From Seonamhaeicola sediminis (GTDB lineage: Bacteria; Bacteroidota; Bacteroidia; Flavobacteriales; Flavobacteriaceae): a stretch of 64,000 nucleotides of DNA. A model generated the notes under the pieces. The model was not told the DNA's origin, searched no databases, and saw nothing but the letters and a program-made list of their open reading frames with translations. The position numbers and the translations under genes were made by a program. This document shows positions 1 through 6,905 of the stretch, one piece after another. Every line of letters begins with the position of its first letter. Within the stretch, counting starts at the first letter, position 1. The stretch spans positions 1 to 64,000 of the forward strand of contig NZ_SMZJ02000006.1 of assembly GCF_004358095.2 (NCBI RefSeq). Direction: 5' to 3'.

Positions 1-64
1 TTGTTATGGCTCTTGTATATATGCTCATCTTCCACAATCGAAATATACACTTTTTCAAAGCGTT

Positions 65-122
65 ATGAAAAACCAACCGTTTTTCATACTTTTCCTTTTC
101 TACACCCGAGGCAAGCCTCGGG
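65..122. repeat. Inverted repeat plus REP-like palindrome at a gene break
   Basis: Two dyads lie side by side. Positions 65-73 and 79-87 form a perfect 9-bp inverted repeat (ATGAAAAAC / GTTTTTCAT, loop CAACC), followed by a T-rich stretch, so it could terminate a gene lying to the left. Positions 105-122 form a GC-rich palindrome, CCCGAGGC AA GCCTCGGG. The GC content stands out from the AT-rich surroundings and resembles dispersed REP-type elements. The element abuts the broken 5' end of the next gene. Confidence 0.6.
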
Positions 123-227
123 GAATTCTATTGGATTAAAAATCCAGATTTAGTTCCAAAATTACTTGATATTCTTTTTAAAGTAAATGATAAAATATCT
201 CACAGAGCTGCTTGGGTTTTTGAGTTT

Positions 228-620
228 ATGTGTACAGATAACATTGAAAATATAATTCCATATTTAGACCTATTTACCAAAAACATGCATAAGGTTCATT
301 TAGATTCTGCTGTAAGACCTGTAGCTAAAATTTGTGAGCTTATTGCTAAAGCATATGCTTCGAAAAACGATAATAAAATAAAAACAGTCTTAACTCCAAT
401 TCATAAACAACGTATTATTGAAACCTGTTTTGATTACATGATTAACGATGAAAAAATAGCACCTAAAGCCTACTCGATGAATACACTATTTATACTTGGA
501 AAGGAATACGATTGGGTACACCCAGAATTGGTTCTTATACTTGAGCGCGATTTCCAAATGCAAAGTTCTGGTTTCAAAGCTCGAGCAAGACATATTCTAA
601 AAAAACTAAAAAGATATTAG
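228..620 (+). CDS. Conserved hypothetical upstream of purB, probably 5'-truncated
   Basis: Function unknown. Proteins of this type are commonly found just upstream of adenylosuccinate lyase in Flavobacteriaceae and are, as I recall, about 190-210 residues long; this one has 130 from its first ATG. The helical, HEAT-like character (regular amphipathic helices, basic C-terminus) suggests a protein-interaction scaffold, but that is inference. The reading frame stays open and family-like upstream of 228 (for example NPDLVPKLLDILFKVNDK read from 141), back to about position 126, where it runs into the GC-rich palindrome. No ATG, GTG or TTG is available in that extension. The gene therefore looks damaged at its 5' end by a repeat insertion or rearrangement, and may be a pseudogene or start at a rare codon. 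Confidence 0.6.
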   Translation: MCTDNIENIIPYLDLFTKNMHKVHLDSAVRPVAKICELIAKAYASKNDNKIKTVLTPIHKQRIIETCFDYMINDEKIAPKAYSMNTLFILGKEYDWVHPELVLILERDFQMQSSGFKARARHILKKLKRY

Positions 621-665
621 TTAAAAACTTAGGTTTGTATGCTTCTGTCTTCTTTATAAAAAACT

Positions 666-673
666 TATCTTTG
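666..673 (+). promoter_or_regulatory. -7 promoter box for purB
   Basis: TATCTTTG matches the Bacteroidota -7 consensus TAnnTTTG and lies 26 bases before the purB ATG. A clean -33 element is not obvious; TTTG at 634-637 is too far away. This means purB probably has its own promoter and does not depend on the truncated gene upstream. Confidence 0.5.
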
Positions 674-698
674 CAACTTCTAAAAATCACATAAAAAT

Positions 699-2042
699 AT
701 GTCATTATCTGTTTTAAATGCCATCTCTCCAATTGACGGACGCTATAGAAGTAAAGTCAGTGAATTAGCACCTTTCTTTTCTGAAGAAGCCCTCATAAAA
801 TATCGTGTTCTAGTTGAAATTGAATATTTTATTGCGCTTTGTGAATTGCCTTTACCTCAACTTTCAGATGTTGACCACAATATTTTTGATGATTTAAGAA
901 CCATTTATAAAGAGTTTTCTACTGATGACGCTTTAGCAATAAAAAAAATTGAAAGCGTAACTAACCACGATGTTAAAGCTGTTGAATATTTTATAAAAGA
1001 AAAATTTGATGCTTTAGGTTTATCACAATATAAGGAGTTTATTCACTTTGGATTAACCTCTCAAGACATTAACAACACAGCTATTCCTTTAAGTATTAAA
1101 GAAGCAATGAATGGTGTTTATGTTCCTGAATATTTTACGGTTTTAAATAAACTTAAAGAATTAGTTGAAGCCTGGAAAGATATTCCTATGTTGGCAAGAA
1201 CACATGGGCAACCAGCTTCTCCAACGCGTTTAGGTAAAGAAATAGCGGTTTTTGTAACGCGTTTAGAAGAGCAGTTTAATTTGTTGAACGATATACCAAG
1301 TGCTGCAAAATTTGGTGGTGCTACAGGAAATTTCAACGCACATCATGTAGCTTATCCTGATATTGATTGGAAAGCTTTTGGAGATTCCTTTGTTCAAGAA
1401 AAATTAGGGCTTCACCACTCGTTTCCAACAACTCAGATTGAACATTATGACCATATGGCAGCGCTCTTTGATTGTTTAAAACGGATAAACACGATTTTAA
1501 TTGATTTAGACCGAGATGTTTGGACTTATGTATCTATGGATTACTTCAAGCAAAAAATAAAAAAAGGTGAAGTTGGTAGTTCTGCAATGCCTCATAAAGT
1601 AAATCCAATCGATTTTGAAAATAGTGAAGGAAATTTAGGGATTGCCAATGCCGTTTTTGAGCACTTATCTGCTAAATTACCAATCTCAAGATTACAACGT
1701 GATTTAACTGATAGCACCGTTCTAAGAAATGTTGGTGTTCCATTTGGACATACCATTATTGGGTTTAAAGCAACTTTAAAAGGCTTAAATAAATTACTTT
1801 TAAACGGAACTAAATTTGCTCAAGATTTAGAAAACAATTGGGCCGTAGTAGCAGAAGCTATTCAAACCATTCTTCGTAGAGAAGGCTATCCTAATCCCTA
1901 TGAAGCTTTAAAAGGACTAACAAGAACCAACGAAGCCATAAATAAAAATTCCATTTCAAATTTTATTGATACCTTAGAGGTGTCTAACAAAATAAAAGAC
2001 GAATTGAAACGTATTACACCTAGTAATTACACCGGAATATAA
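699..2042 (+). CDS. purB: Adenylosuccinate lyase
   Basis: Cytosolic enzyme of purine synthesis. It splits SAICAR to AICAR plus fumarate and adenylosuccinate to AMP plus fumarate. The 447 residues match the usual bacterial length. The fumarase/aspartase-superfamily signature GSSAMPHKVNP is at residues 293-303 and carries the mobile catalytic serine; the HTHGQPA-type motif appears as RTHGQPASPTRLGKE near residues 167-181. The N-terminus (LNAISPIDGRY) is complete and family-typical, and a -7 box precedes it. The next small membrane-protein gene begins only 7 bases after the stop, so both are probably on one transcript ending at the hairpin at 2237-2273. Confidence 0.97.
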   Translation: MSLSVLNAISPIDGRYRSKVSELAPFFSEEALIKYRVLVEIEYFIALCELPLPQLSDVDHNIFDDLRTIYKEFSTDDALAIKKIESVTNHDVKAVEYFIKEKFDALGLSQYKEFIHFGLTSQDINNTAIPLSIKEAMNGVYVPEYFTVLNKLKELVEAWKDIPMLARTHGQPASPTRLGKEIAVFVTRLEEQFNLLNDIPSAAKFGGATGNFNAHHVAYPDIDWKAFGDSFVQEKLGLHHSFPTTQIEHYDHMAALFDCLKRINTILIDLDRDVWTYVSMDYFKQKIKKGEVGSSAMPHKVNPIDFENSEGNLGIANAVFEHLSAKLPISRLQRDLTDSTVLRNVGVPFGHTIIGFKATLKGLNKLLLNGTKFAQDLENNWAVVAEAIQTILRREGYPNPYEALKGLTRTNEAINKNSISNFIDTLEVSNKIKDELKRITPSNYTGI

Positions 2043-2049
2043 TTTATTT

Positions 2050-2238
2050 ATGCTAACTGACAAACAATCGTTGATACTCTGTGGATTTATGGCCGTTGGT
2101 ATTTTTGTTGCCGGGGTGCTTGATATTCTAGATAACTTTGTAATCTTAACGGTTCTCACTATTACTTTTTTAGCTATTATACTAAATTTAGTTGTAGCAA
2201 AATCATTTGTTAAAAAAGAAGAAGAATTGGAAGAATAA
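2050..2238 (+). CDS. Small two-helix membrane protein
   Basis: A 62-residue protein I cannot assign. It has two hydrophobic segments, about residues 8-24 and 29-49, and a charged C-terminal tail (KSFVKKEEELEE), so it is probably a small inner-membrane protein with both ends in the cytoplasm. It follows purB by 7 bases and its stop codon is embedded in the A-tract of the rho-independent terminator, so it is the last gene of the purB transcript. Codon use looks ordinary. It may be a lineage-specific membrane peptide; no catalytic residues are visible. Confidence 0.7.
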   Translation: MLTDKQSLILCGFMAVGIFVAGVLDILDNFVILTVLTITFLAIILNLVVAKSFVKKEEELEE

Positions 2239-2273
2239 AAAAGCTTATCTAAATATCTTAGATAAGCTTTTTT
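2237..2273 (+). terminator. Rho-independent terminator after purB operon
   Basis: A 12-bp perfect stem (AAGCTTATCTAA 2241-2252, complement 2258-2269) with loop ATATC, preceded by an A-tract and followed by a T-run. The symmetry allows termination from both sides, so it may also serve the convergent DUF4252 operon. Confidence 0.9.
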
Positions 2274-2303
2274 ATTATTGCTTCAAATATTAGTATAATT
2301 TAT

Positions 2304-2846
2304 TTATTTAAAGAAATTCATAATATTTTGCATTTGATTTTCATCAACATTAGCGTTTTGTAAACTGTGAATTAATACTCCCATTTTTTCGGGGTTCATA
2401 TCATCTCCCAAAATCCTTACAATGGCAAAACCCATTTCTTTTGCACTGCCAAATACAATTATTTCATCGGCTGCTTCATCGGTACCTATATACTTAATGG
2501 TAATCTTTCTTCCTCTATCACTAACATCCATTAAATCATTATACTTCTGGTCACTTAAAATGGTTTTAACCTTAGCTAATTCAGTATTATACGTTTCTAA
2601 ATCATTTTCAGAAGTTTTATAGCCCAAAAAATTTAACCTTTTAACAGAATTATAGGCCTCTTCCTGTTCTTCAGTAAAATTAGATTTATCAATTTCTAGC
2701 ATCGATATTGGAATATCTTGAGTTATGAAATTTTTTGTTTCTTGATTATCTACATAATACCGCTGTAAACTAACACCATCACCACAGCTTACAAAAAAAG
2801 CTGTGGTTAAAATGGCACATAAAATATATTGGATTGTCCGCTGCAT
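2304..2846 (-). CDS. DUF4252 lipoprotein
   Basis: A 180-residue DUF4252-type protein. The N-terminus is a lipoprotein signal (hydrophobic stretch then FVSCGD, lipobox Cys at about 21), so it is expected to be membrane-anchored in the periplasm. The rest is soluble and mixed alpha/beta; the family has no established biochemical function. It is the last gene of a four-gene minus-strand operon: ECF sigma factor, anti-sigma-like protein, a second DUF4252 protein, then this one. The two DUF4252 proteins share the pattern of a short positively charged middle (SDRGRKITIKYIG) and an acidic, Met-rich end, consistent with tandem duplication. They are likely outputs or sensors of this sigma system. Confidence 0.85.
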   Translation of the reverse strand: MQRTIQYILCAILTTAFFVSCGDGVSLQRYYVDNQETKNFITQDIPISMLEIDKSNFTEEQEEAYNSVKRLNFLGYKTSENDLETYNTELAKVKTILSDQKYNDLMDVSDRGRKITIKYIGTDEAADEIIVFGSAKEMGFAIVRILGDDMNPEKMGVLIHSLQNANVDENQMQNIMNFFK

Positions 2847-2863
2847 GATTGATGATGTCTTTT

Positions 2864-3424
2864 TTATTTATTTTTTTCTAAATGTTCTCCTGCTGGGATA
2901 TTCATTTTATCTGTAAGCTTTGATATTTCGTTCAAATCAATGTCACCAGTAAAGGATACAACTACCGTTTCTATTTTCCGTTCTTTCCCATTTATCTGGA
3001 TTTTGTCATCCATATGTTTATCAATACCATTTACAAAGATTAAGAGTTCCTCTACATGATCTGCATCTCTACCTTCTTTTACATAAAATTTCACTTCACT
3101 TCCATCATCTCTAACTTCCATTAATTCTTCTAAAGAGCTAGATCTAGATTTTACCCATTTAGAGATATCAGAAGAAATATCTTTATTATCAGTCACTATA
3201 GTTTTAAAACTGGTAATACTTTTTACCATATCCATAAATGCCTTTGCTTCAGGATCAGAAGTATCAACCCCTACTTTGGCTATCATTTGAAACATTTTGG
3301 GTTTAATGTTTACATACGTTACATTGGGATCATCACTATACTTATCAAAAATATTTTTTTGAGCCATTCCCGCTAATGGCATTAACATAATTGCCATTAC
3401 AAATACTATTAATCTTGTTTTCAT
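2864..3424 (-). CDS. DUF4252 secreted protein
   Basis: Second DUF4252 protein of the operon. I place the start at the internal ATG that gives MKTRLIVFVMAIMLMPLAGMAQ, a normal Sec signal peptide cut after MAQ; an upstream ATG at 3454 would add ten residues before the signal. The mature part contains VKFYVKEGRDADHVEELLIFV and a long acidic segment, similar in layout to its downstream paralogue but without a lipobox, so it should be soluble in the periplasm. It begins about 50 bases after the anti-sigma-like gene. Its function is unknown; the conserved sigma/anti-sigma/DUF4252 arrangement in flavobacteria suggests an envelope-stress role. Confidence 0.85.
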   Translation of the reverse strand: MKTRLIVFVMAIMLMPLAGMAQKNIFDKYSDDPNVTYVNIKPKMFQMIAKVGVDTSDPEAKAFMDMVKSITSFKTIVTDNKDISSDISKWVKSRSSSLEELMEVRDDGSEVKFYVKEGRDADHVEELLIFVNGIDKHMDDKIQINGKERKIETVVVSFTGDIDLNEISKLTDKMNIPAGEHLEKNK

Positions 3425-3474
3425 TTTTTCTGTATTTAATTTTATTGTATTCATTTTGTTCGTTTTTTTGATTG

Positions 3475-3957
3475 TTACTTTTTGAAAATAATTTTGGTGG
3501 TATTTTCTATTTCGTTTAAATATCCTAACGTTGCTGTTCCTTTGTCAACTTCATTTAAATATCCAACGGCTTGAGTACCTTTATTGAAATGATTTGAAAT
3601 CATTGCTAGTTGCTTTGAAACTTCCTCTAAAGCCTCTTCTGGTTCACAATACGTACCTAAATCATTGCAATTATTATCAATAATTGAAGTGGTAAAGTAA
3701 AACCCTATCATAAGAACCGCTACAGCTGCAACCGATAACCATTTATAATTAAATCGATTCTTAGGTTTTAATGGAAGGTCTTTAGTAAACTGTTCTTTTT
3801 GATTTCCCAAAAAATACTGAAACATTGGCTTATACATTTCTAAATGTGGCGCAACAGTTTCCTGAGAAAAATAGTTTTTTAACTGGGCTTCTTCCTTTAG
3901 TGTAGTTTCACCGTTCTCGTACTTTTCAAGTAATTTTTCTATATTATCTAACACCAT
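3475..3957 (-). CDS. Anti-sigma factor-like membrane protein
   Basis: A 160-residue protein coded directly after, and overlapping by 14 bases, an ECF sigma factor. The N-terminal cytoplasmic part (residues 1-70) has the helical pattern LEKYENGETTLKEEAQLKNY, seen in Bacteroidota anti-sigma proteins, then one membrane helix (about 74-92, WLSVAAVAVLMIGFYFTTS). The periplasmic C-terminus has two Cys close together (NNCNDLGTYC) and two near-identical copies of a YLNEV/IDKGT-type segment. I infer that it holds the sigma factor at the membrane and releases it on an envelope signal. A classical zinc-binding ZAS motif (HxxxCxxC) is not visible. Confidence 0.75.
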   Translation of the reverse strand: MVLDNIEKLLEKYENGETTLKEEAQLKNYFSQETVAPHLEMYKPMFQYFLGNQKEQFTKDLPLKPKNRFNYKWLSVAAVAVLMIGFYFTTSIIDNNCNDLGTYCEPEEALEEVSKQLAMISNHFNKGTQAVGYLNEVDKGTATLGYLNEIENTTKIIFKK

Positions 3958-4453
3958 AATTATGTGTTTTAGTTAACTTTTCTCTTATTGTTTTTCTTGC
4001 TCTAGATAAGGTCACACGTACCGCAGTATTATTCATATCAAGCATTTTTGCAATCTCATCATAATCATACGCTTCAATATCTCGCAACTGAATTATCATG
4101 CGCTGTTGCTCTGGTAATTCTTCTATTATTTTTCCTACCCAACTTGCACTGTCATTTAATTCAACTTGCCTTTGTAAAGGGGTATTTTTTTCTTCGTAAT
4201 TGCTATGAACAATCTTTAAATTTTGTGCTTGTTTAGATTTTAACTTATCAAAACAAAAATTCTTGGTCATGGTCATAGAAAAGGCTTCTACATTCTTATA
4301 CTCTTGAATTTTAGCCTTATTATTCCATAATTTTAACAGAACCTCTTGAGTTGCATCTTCAGCCTCTTCAGTCGATACCAGTAATCGTTTTGCTAATCGA
4401 TACACTTTATCTTTAAAAGGCATTACAATATTTAAAAACTCTGTTTGAGTCAT
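3944..4453 (-). CDS. ECF RNA polymerase sigma factor
   Basis: A 169-residue extracytoplasmic-function sigma-70 factor. Region 2 is recognisable near residues 14-45 (DKVYRLAKRLLVSTEEAEDA, then TQEVLLKLW), and region 4 near 112-157 (LPEQQRMIIQLRDIEAYDY, then the helix-turn-helix and SRARKTIRE). It heads the operon, and its 3' end overlaps the anti-sigma-like gene by 14 bases, implying translational coupling. The 146-base gap to the divergent S41 protease gene holds the promoters of both. ECF operons are usually autoregulated; I see no clear -35/-10 ECF motif. Confidence 0.93.
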   Translation of the reverse strand: MTQTEFLNIVMPFKDKVYRLAKRLLVSTEEAEDATQEVLLKLWNNKAKIQEYKNVEAFSMTMTKNFCFDKLKSKQAQNLKIVHSNYEEKNTPLQRQVELNDSASWVGKIIEELPEQQRMIIQLRDIEAYDYDEIAKMLDMNNTAVRVTLSRARKTIREKLTKTHNYGVR

Positions 4454-4599
4454 TCTTGGTCTGGTTTAGTTAATAGCTATTTTGGCTATTTGATATTACG
4501 ACGAACTACTTCCTAATTTGTTACAAAAATTTTTTATTGTACAATAATGTAAGTAAATTTAGAGTTTGTTAGACTATCTATTGTACTAAAAATTGCCTT

Positions 4600-6036
4600 A
4601 TGAAAAAATTCAAGCACTTTATCCTGTGCCTTATAGCCATTTGCTTAACAGGTTGTTTTACTGATAATGATGATAATATTGTCCAAGCCAGTGAGATTAA
4701 TGACTTTATTTACAAGGGTATGAGTATTTTTTACCTTTATAAAGATAATGTTGATGTGCTATCAAATGACAGATTTTCAAGTGATGCAGAATATGCCGAT
4801 TATTTGAATGGCTTCTCTAGTCCGTTTGATTTATTTGAAAGTCTAATTTTCGATAGACAAAATGTAGACAGGTTTAGTTGGCTGGTTGATGATTATTTTG
4901 AGCTAGAAAGACAATTTCAAGGAATAAGTGGCACCAATGGTATGGCATTCACCTTGTTTCCAGAACCTAACACTACAAATGGTGTTTTTGGTGTGGTAAG
5001 GTTGGTTTTACCAAATTCTGATGCCGATTTACAAGGTATAAAACGTGGTGATATTTTTTATGCCATTAATGGTGAAGAATTATTCTTTGATGCTTCTACA
5101 GGAAACAATAATTTCAATTTATTTGACCCTCAATCCTACACGTTAAATCTAGGCGTATACGATGATAAAGGTACTCCAGATGATAATGATGACACAGTAG
5201 AATCCCTCAATCAAAATGTGTTACTTTCAAAATCAGATTACACTGAAAATCCTATATATGAAACTGGGATTTTTGATGTTGGTGGTGAAAAGGTTGGTTA
5301 CTTAATGTTTAACGGATTCACATCTGGTTATGATGACGAACTAAATTCGGTATTTAGCAATTTTAAAGCCAATAATGTGCAGCATTTAGTTTTAGATTTA
5401 AGGTACAACCCTGGCGGACGTGTTTCCATTGAAACTTCTTTGGCCAGCATGATTACGGGGCAGTTTACTGGTCAATTATTTACTAAACTTATACGTAATA
5501 GTAATTTTGAGAATACCAATTATAACTTTGAAGATAAAATTAGTGATGGGTCTACTATAAATAGTTTAGGTCTCATTAAAGTGTATGTGTTAACAACTCA
5601 AAGATCAGCATCAGCCAGTGAAGGACTCATAAATGGTTTAAATCCGTATATTGATGTCGTTCAAATAGGCACAAACACTACAGGTAAAACACAAGCATCT
5701 ATTACACTTTATGACTCCCCTGATTTTACTAGAGAAGGTGTTAACCCAAACCATACGTATGCTATGCAACCGCTTATTGCTGATGGTGTAAACAAAGATG
5801 GTACAAAGGTTCCAAATACTGGTTTAATACCAGATATTGAATTTAGAGAAAATGGTTTAAACTATGGGGTTATTGGTGATGAAAATGAACCATTTTTAGC
5901 AGTAGCTTTGGCCGAAATAGCCAATGGCATCACCAAATTCGATTTTACCAAATTTGAATCTTTACCAACTTTAAAACAACCTATTAAGGACAGTAACGAT
6001 TTTATTCCTCACAAAGGAGGAATGATAATAGACTAA
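4600..6036 (+). CDS. S41 family C-terminal processing peptidase, lipoprotein
   Basis: A 478-residue tail-specific protease relative. The N-terminus is a lipoprotein signal (CLTGC, lipid-modified Cys19), so it acts on the periplasmic face of a membrane. A PDZ-like segment covers about residues 105-165 (VRLVLPNSDADLQGIKRGD). The catalytic dyad is probably Ser338 in SASE and Lys363 in TTGKTQ; the spacing of 25 equals that of Ser430/Lys455 in E. coli Prc. The surrounding motif LDLRYNPGG is also typical. It is divergent from the ECF sigma operon and 11 bases upstream of the PP-loop gene, so those two may be co-transcribed. Its substrate is unknown. Confidence 0.92.
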   Translation: MKKFKHFILCLIAICLTGCFTDNDDNIVQASEINDFIYKGMSIFYLYKDNVDVLSNDRFSSDAEYADYLNGFSSPFDLFESLIFDRQNVDRFSWLVDDYFELERQFQGISGTNGMAFTLFPEPNTTNGVFGVVRLVLPNSDADLQGIKRGDIFYAINGEELFFDASTGNNNFNLFDPQSYTLNLGVYDDKGTPDDNDDTVESLNQNVLLSKSDYTENPIYETGIFDVGGEKVGYLMFNGFTSGYDDELNSVFSNFKANNVQHLVLDLRYNPGGRVSIETSLASMITGQFTGQLFTKLIRNSNFENTNYNFEDKISDGSTINSLGLIKVYVLTTQRSASASEGLINGLNPYIDVVQIGTNTTGKTQASITLYDSPDFTREGVNPNHTYAMQPLIADGVNKDGTKVPNTGLIPDIEFRENGLNYGVIGDENEPFLAVALAEIANGITKFDFTKFESLPTLKQPIKDSNDFIPHKGGMIID

Positions 6037-6047
6037 AATCAACCTTT

Positions 6048-6770
6048 TTGAAAAAACAAAAAACCTACTTTAACTGGAGTTCTGGTAAAGACTCTGCTTT
6101 ATCACTATATTATTTGTTACAAAATGATCAATTTTCAGTTGAGGAACTTATTACAACTGTTAATACTCATTATAATCGTGTATCTATGCACGGTCTTAGA
6201 AATGAACTTTTAATTGCTCAAACCCACGCAATAGGTATATCCGCAAGTTTTATTGAACTTCCTGAAATGCCAGATATGGAAACTTATGAGCAAAAAATGA
6301 ATGCAACTGTTTCTAGATTAAAACAAGAGGGCTTTACACACTCGGCATTTGGCGATATATTTCTAGAAGATTTAAGGCAATACAGAGAAACCAAATTAGC
6401 AAAACAAGGTTTTAAAGCTGTGTTTCCTATTTGGAAACGTGACACCAAGGAATTATTAAACGAGTTTCTGGATTTAGGTTTTAAAACTATTATTGTTTGT
6501 GCTAATTCTAAACACTTTGATAGCGATTTTGTTGGTACGGTTATAGACAAAAACTTTATTAATAACTTACCCGATGACGTTGACCCATGTGGTGAAAATG
6601 GAGAATTTCACACCTTCTGTTTTGATGGCCCTATTTTTAAAAAACCCATAGACTTTAGCATTGGAGAAAAAATTTATAGAGAATATAAAAATCCAAATAC
6701 CGATAATTCGGTCTGTAACAATGACAAACATCAATATGGTGTTTGGTATTGCGATTTAATTCCAAAATAA
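6048..6770 (+). CDS. DUF71/COG2102 PP-loop ATP pyrophosphatase, B12-salvage type
   Basis: A 240-residue member of the Dph6-related (diphthine-ammonia ligase) family. The ATP PP-loop SSGKDS is at residues 11-16. In bacteria diphthamide is absent, and published comparative genomics of DUF71/COG2102 proposed a subgroup acting in B12 salvage next to cobalamin transport genes. The C-terminal motif DPCGENGEFHTF (from residue 179) differs from the EGGE-type motif of the diphthamide branch. The gene lies tail-to-tail with btuB, which fits that proposal. It uses a TTG start at 6048, 11 bases after the S41 stop, with an A-rich coding start. The reaction and substrate remain unproven; an amide-forming step on a corrinoid is one possibility. 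Confidence 0.85.
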   Translation: MKKQKTYFNWSSGKDSALSLYYLLQNDQFSVEELITTVNTHYNRVSMHGLRNELLIAQTHAIGISASFIELPEMPDMETYEQKMNATVSRLKQEGFTHSAFGDIFLEDLRQYRETKLAKQGFKAVFPIWKRDTKELLNEFLDLGFKTIIVCANSKHFDSDFVGTVIDKNFINNLPDDVDPCGENGEFHTFCFDGPIFKKPIDFSIGEKIYREYKNPNTDNSVCNNDKHQYGVWYCDLIPK

Positions 6771-6805
6771 AAAGCCGCTATAATCCAAAATCATAGCGAC
6801 CTTTC
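6771..6805 (+). terminator. Probable terminator after PP-loop gene
   Basis: Stem AAAG-C-CGCTAT (6771-6781) pairs with ATAGCG-A-CTTT (6793-6803) with one C-A mismatch and an 11-base loop. It follows the stop codon immediately and separates the gene from convergent btuB. The trailing T-run is short, so strength is uncertain. Confidence 0.5.
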
Positions 6806-6905
6806 TAGTGTTTATTATAATGTACCGGTAAGGTAACTATCGGGATTGTTAAAGAGTGTCGATGAGAACCTGAAATTAATTAAGTTTACATAAAAAAGAT
6901 ACTTC

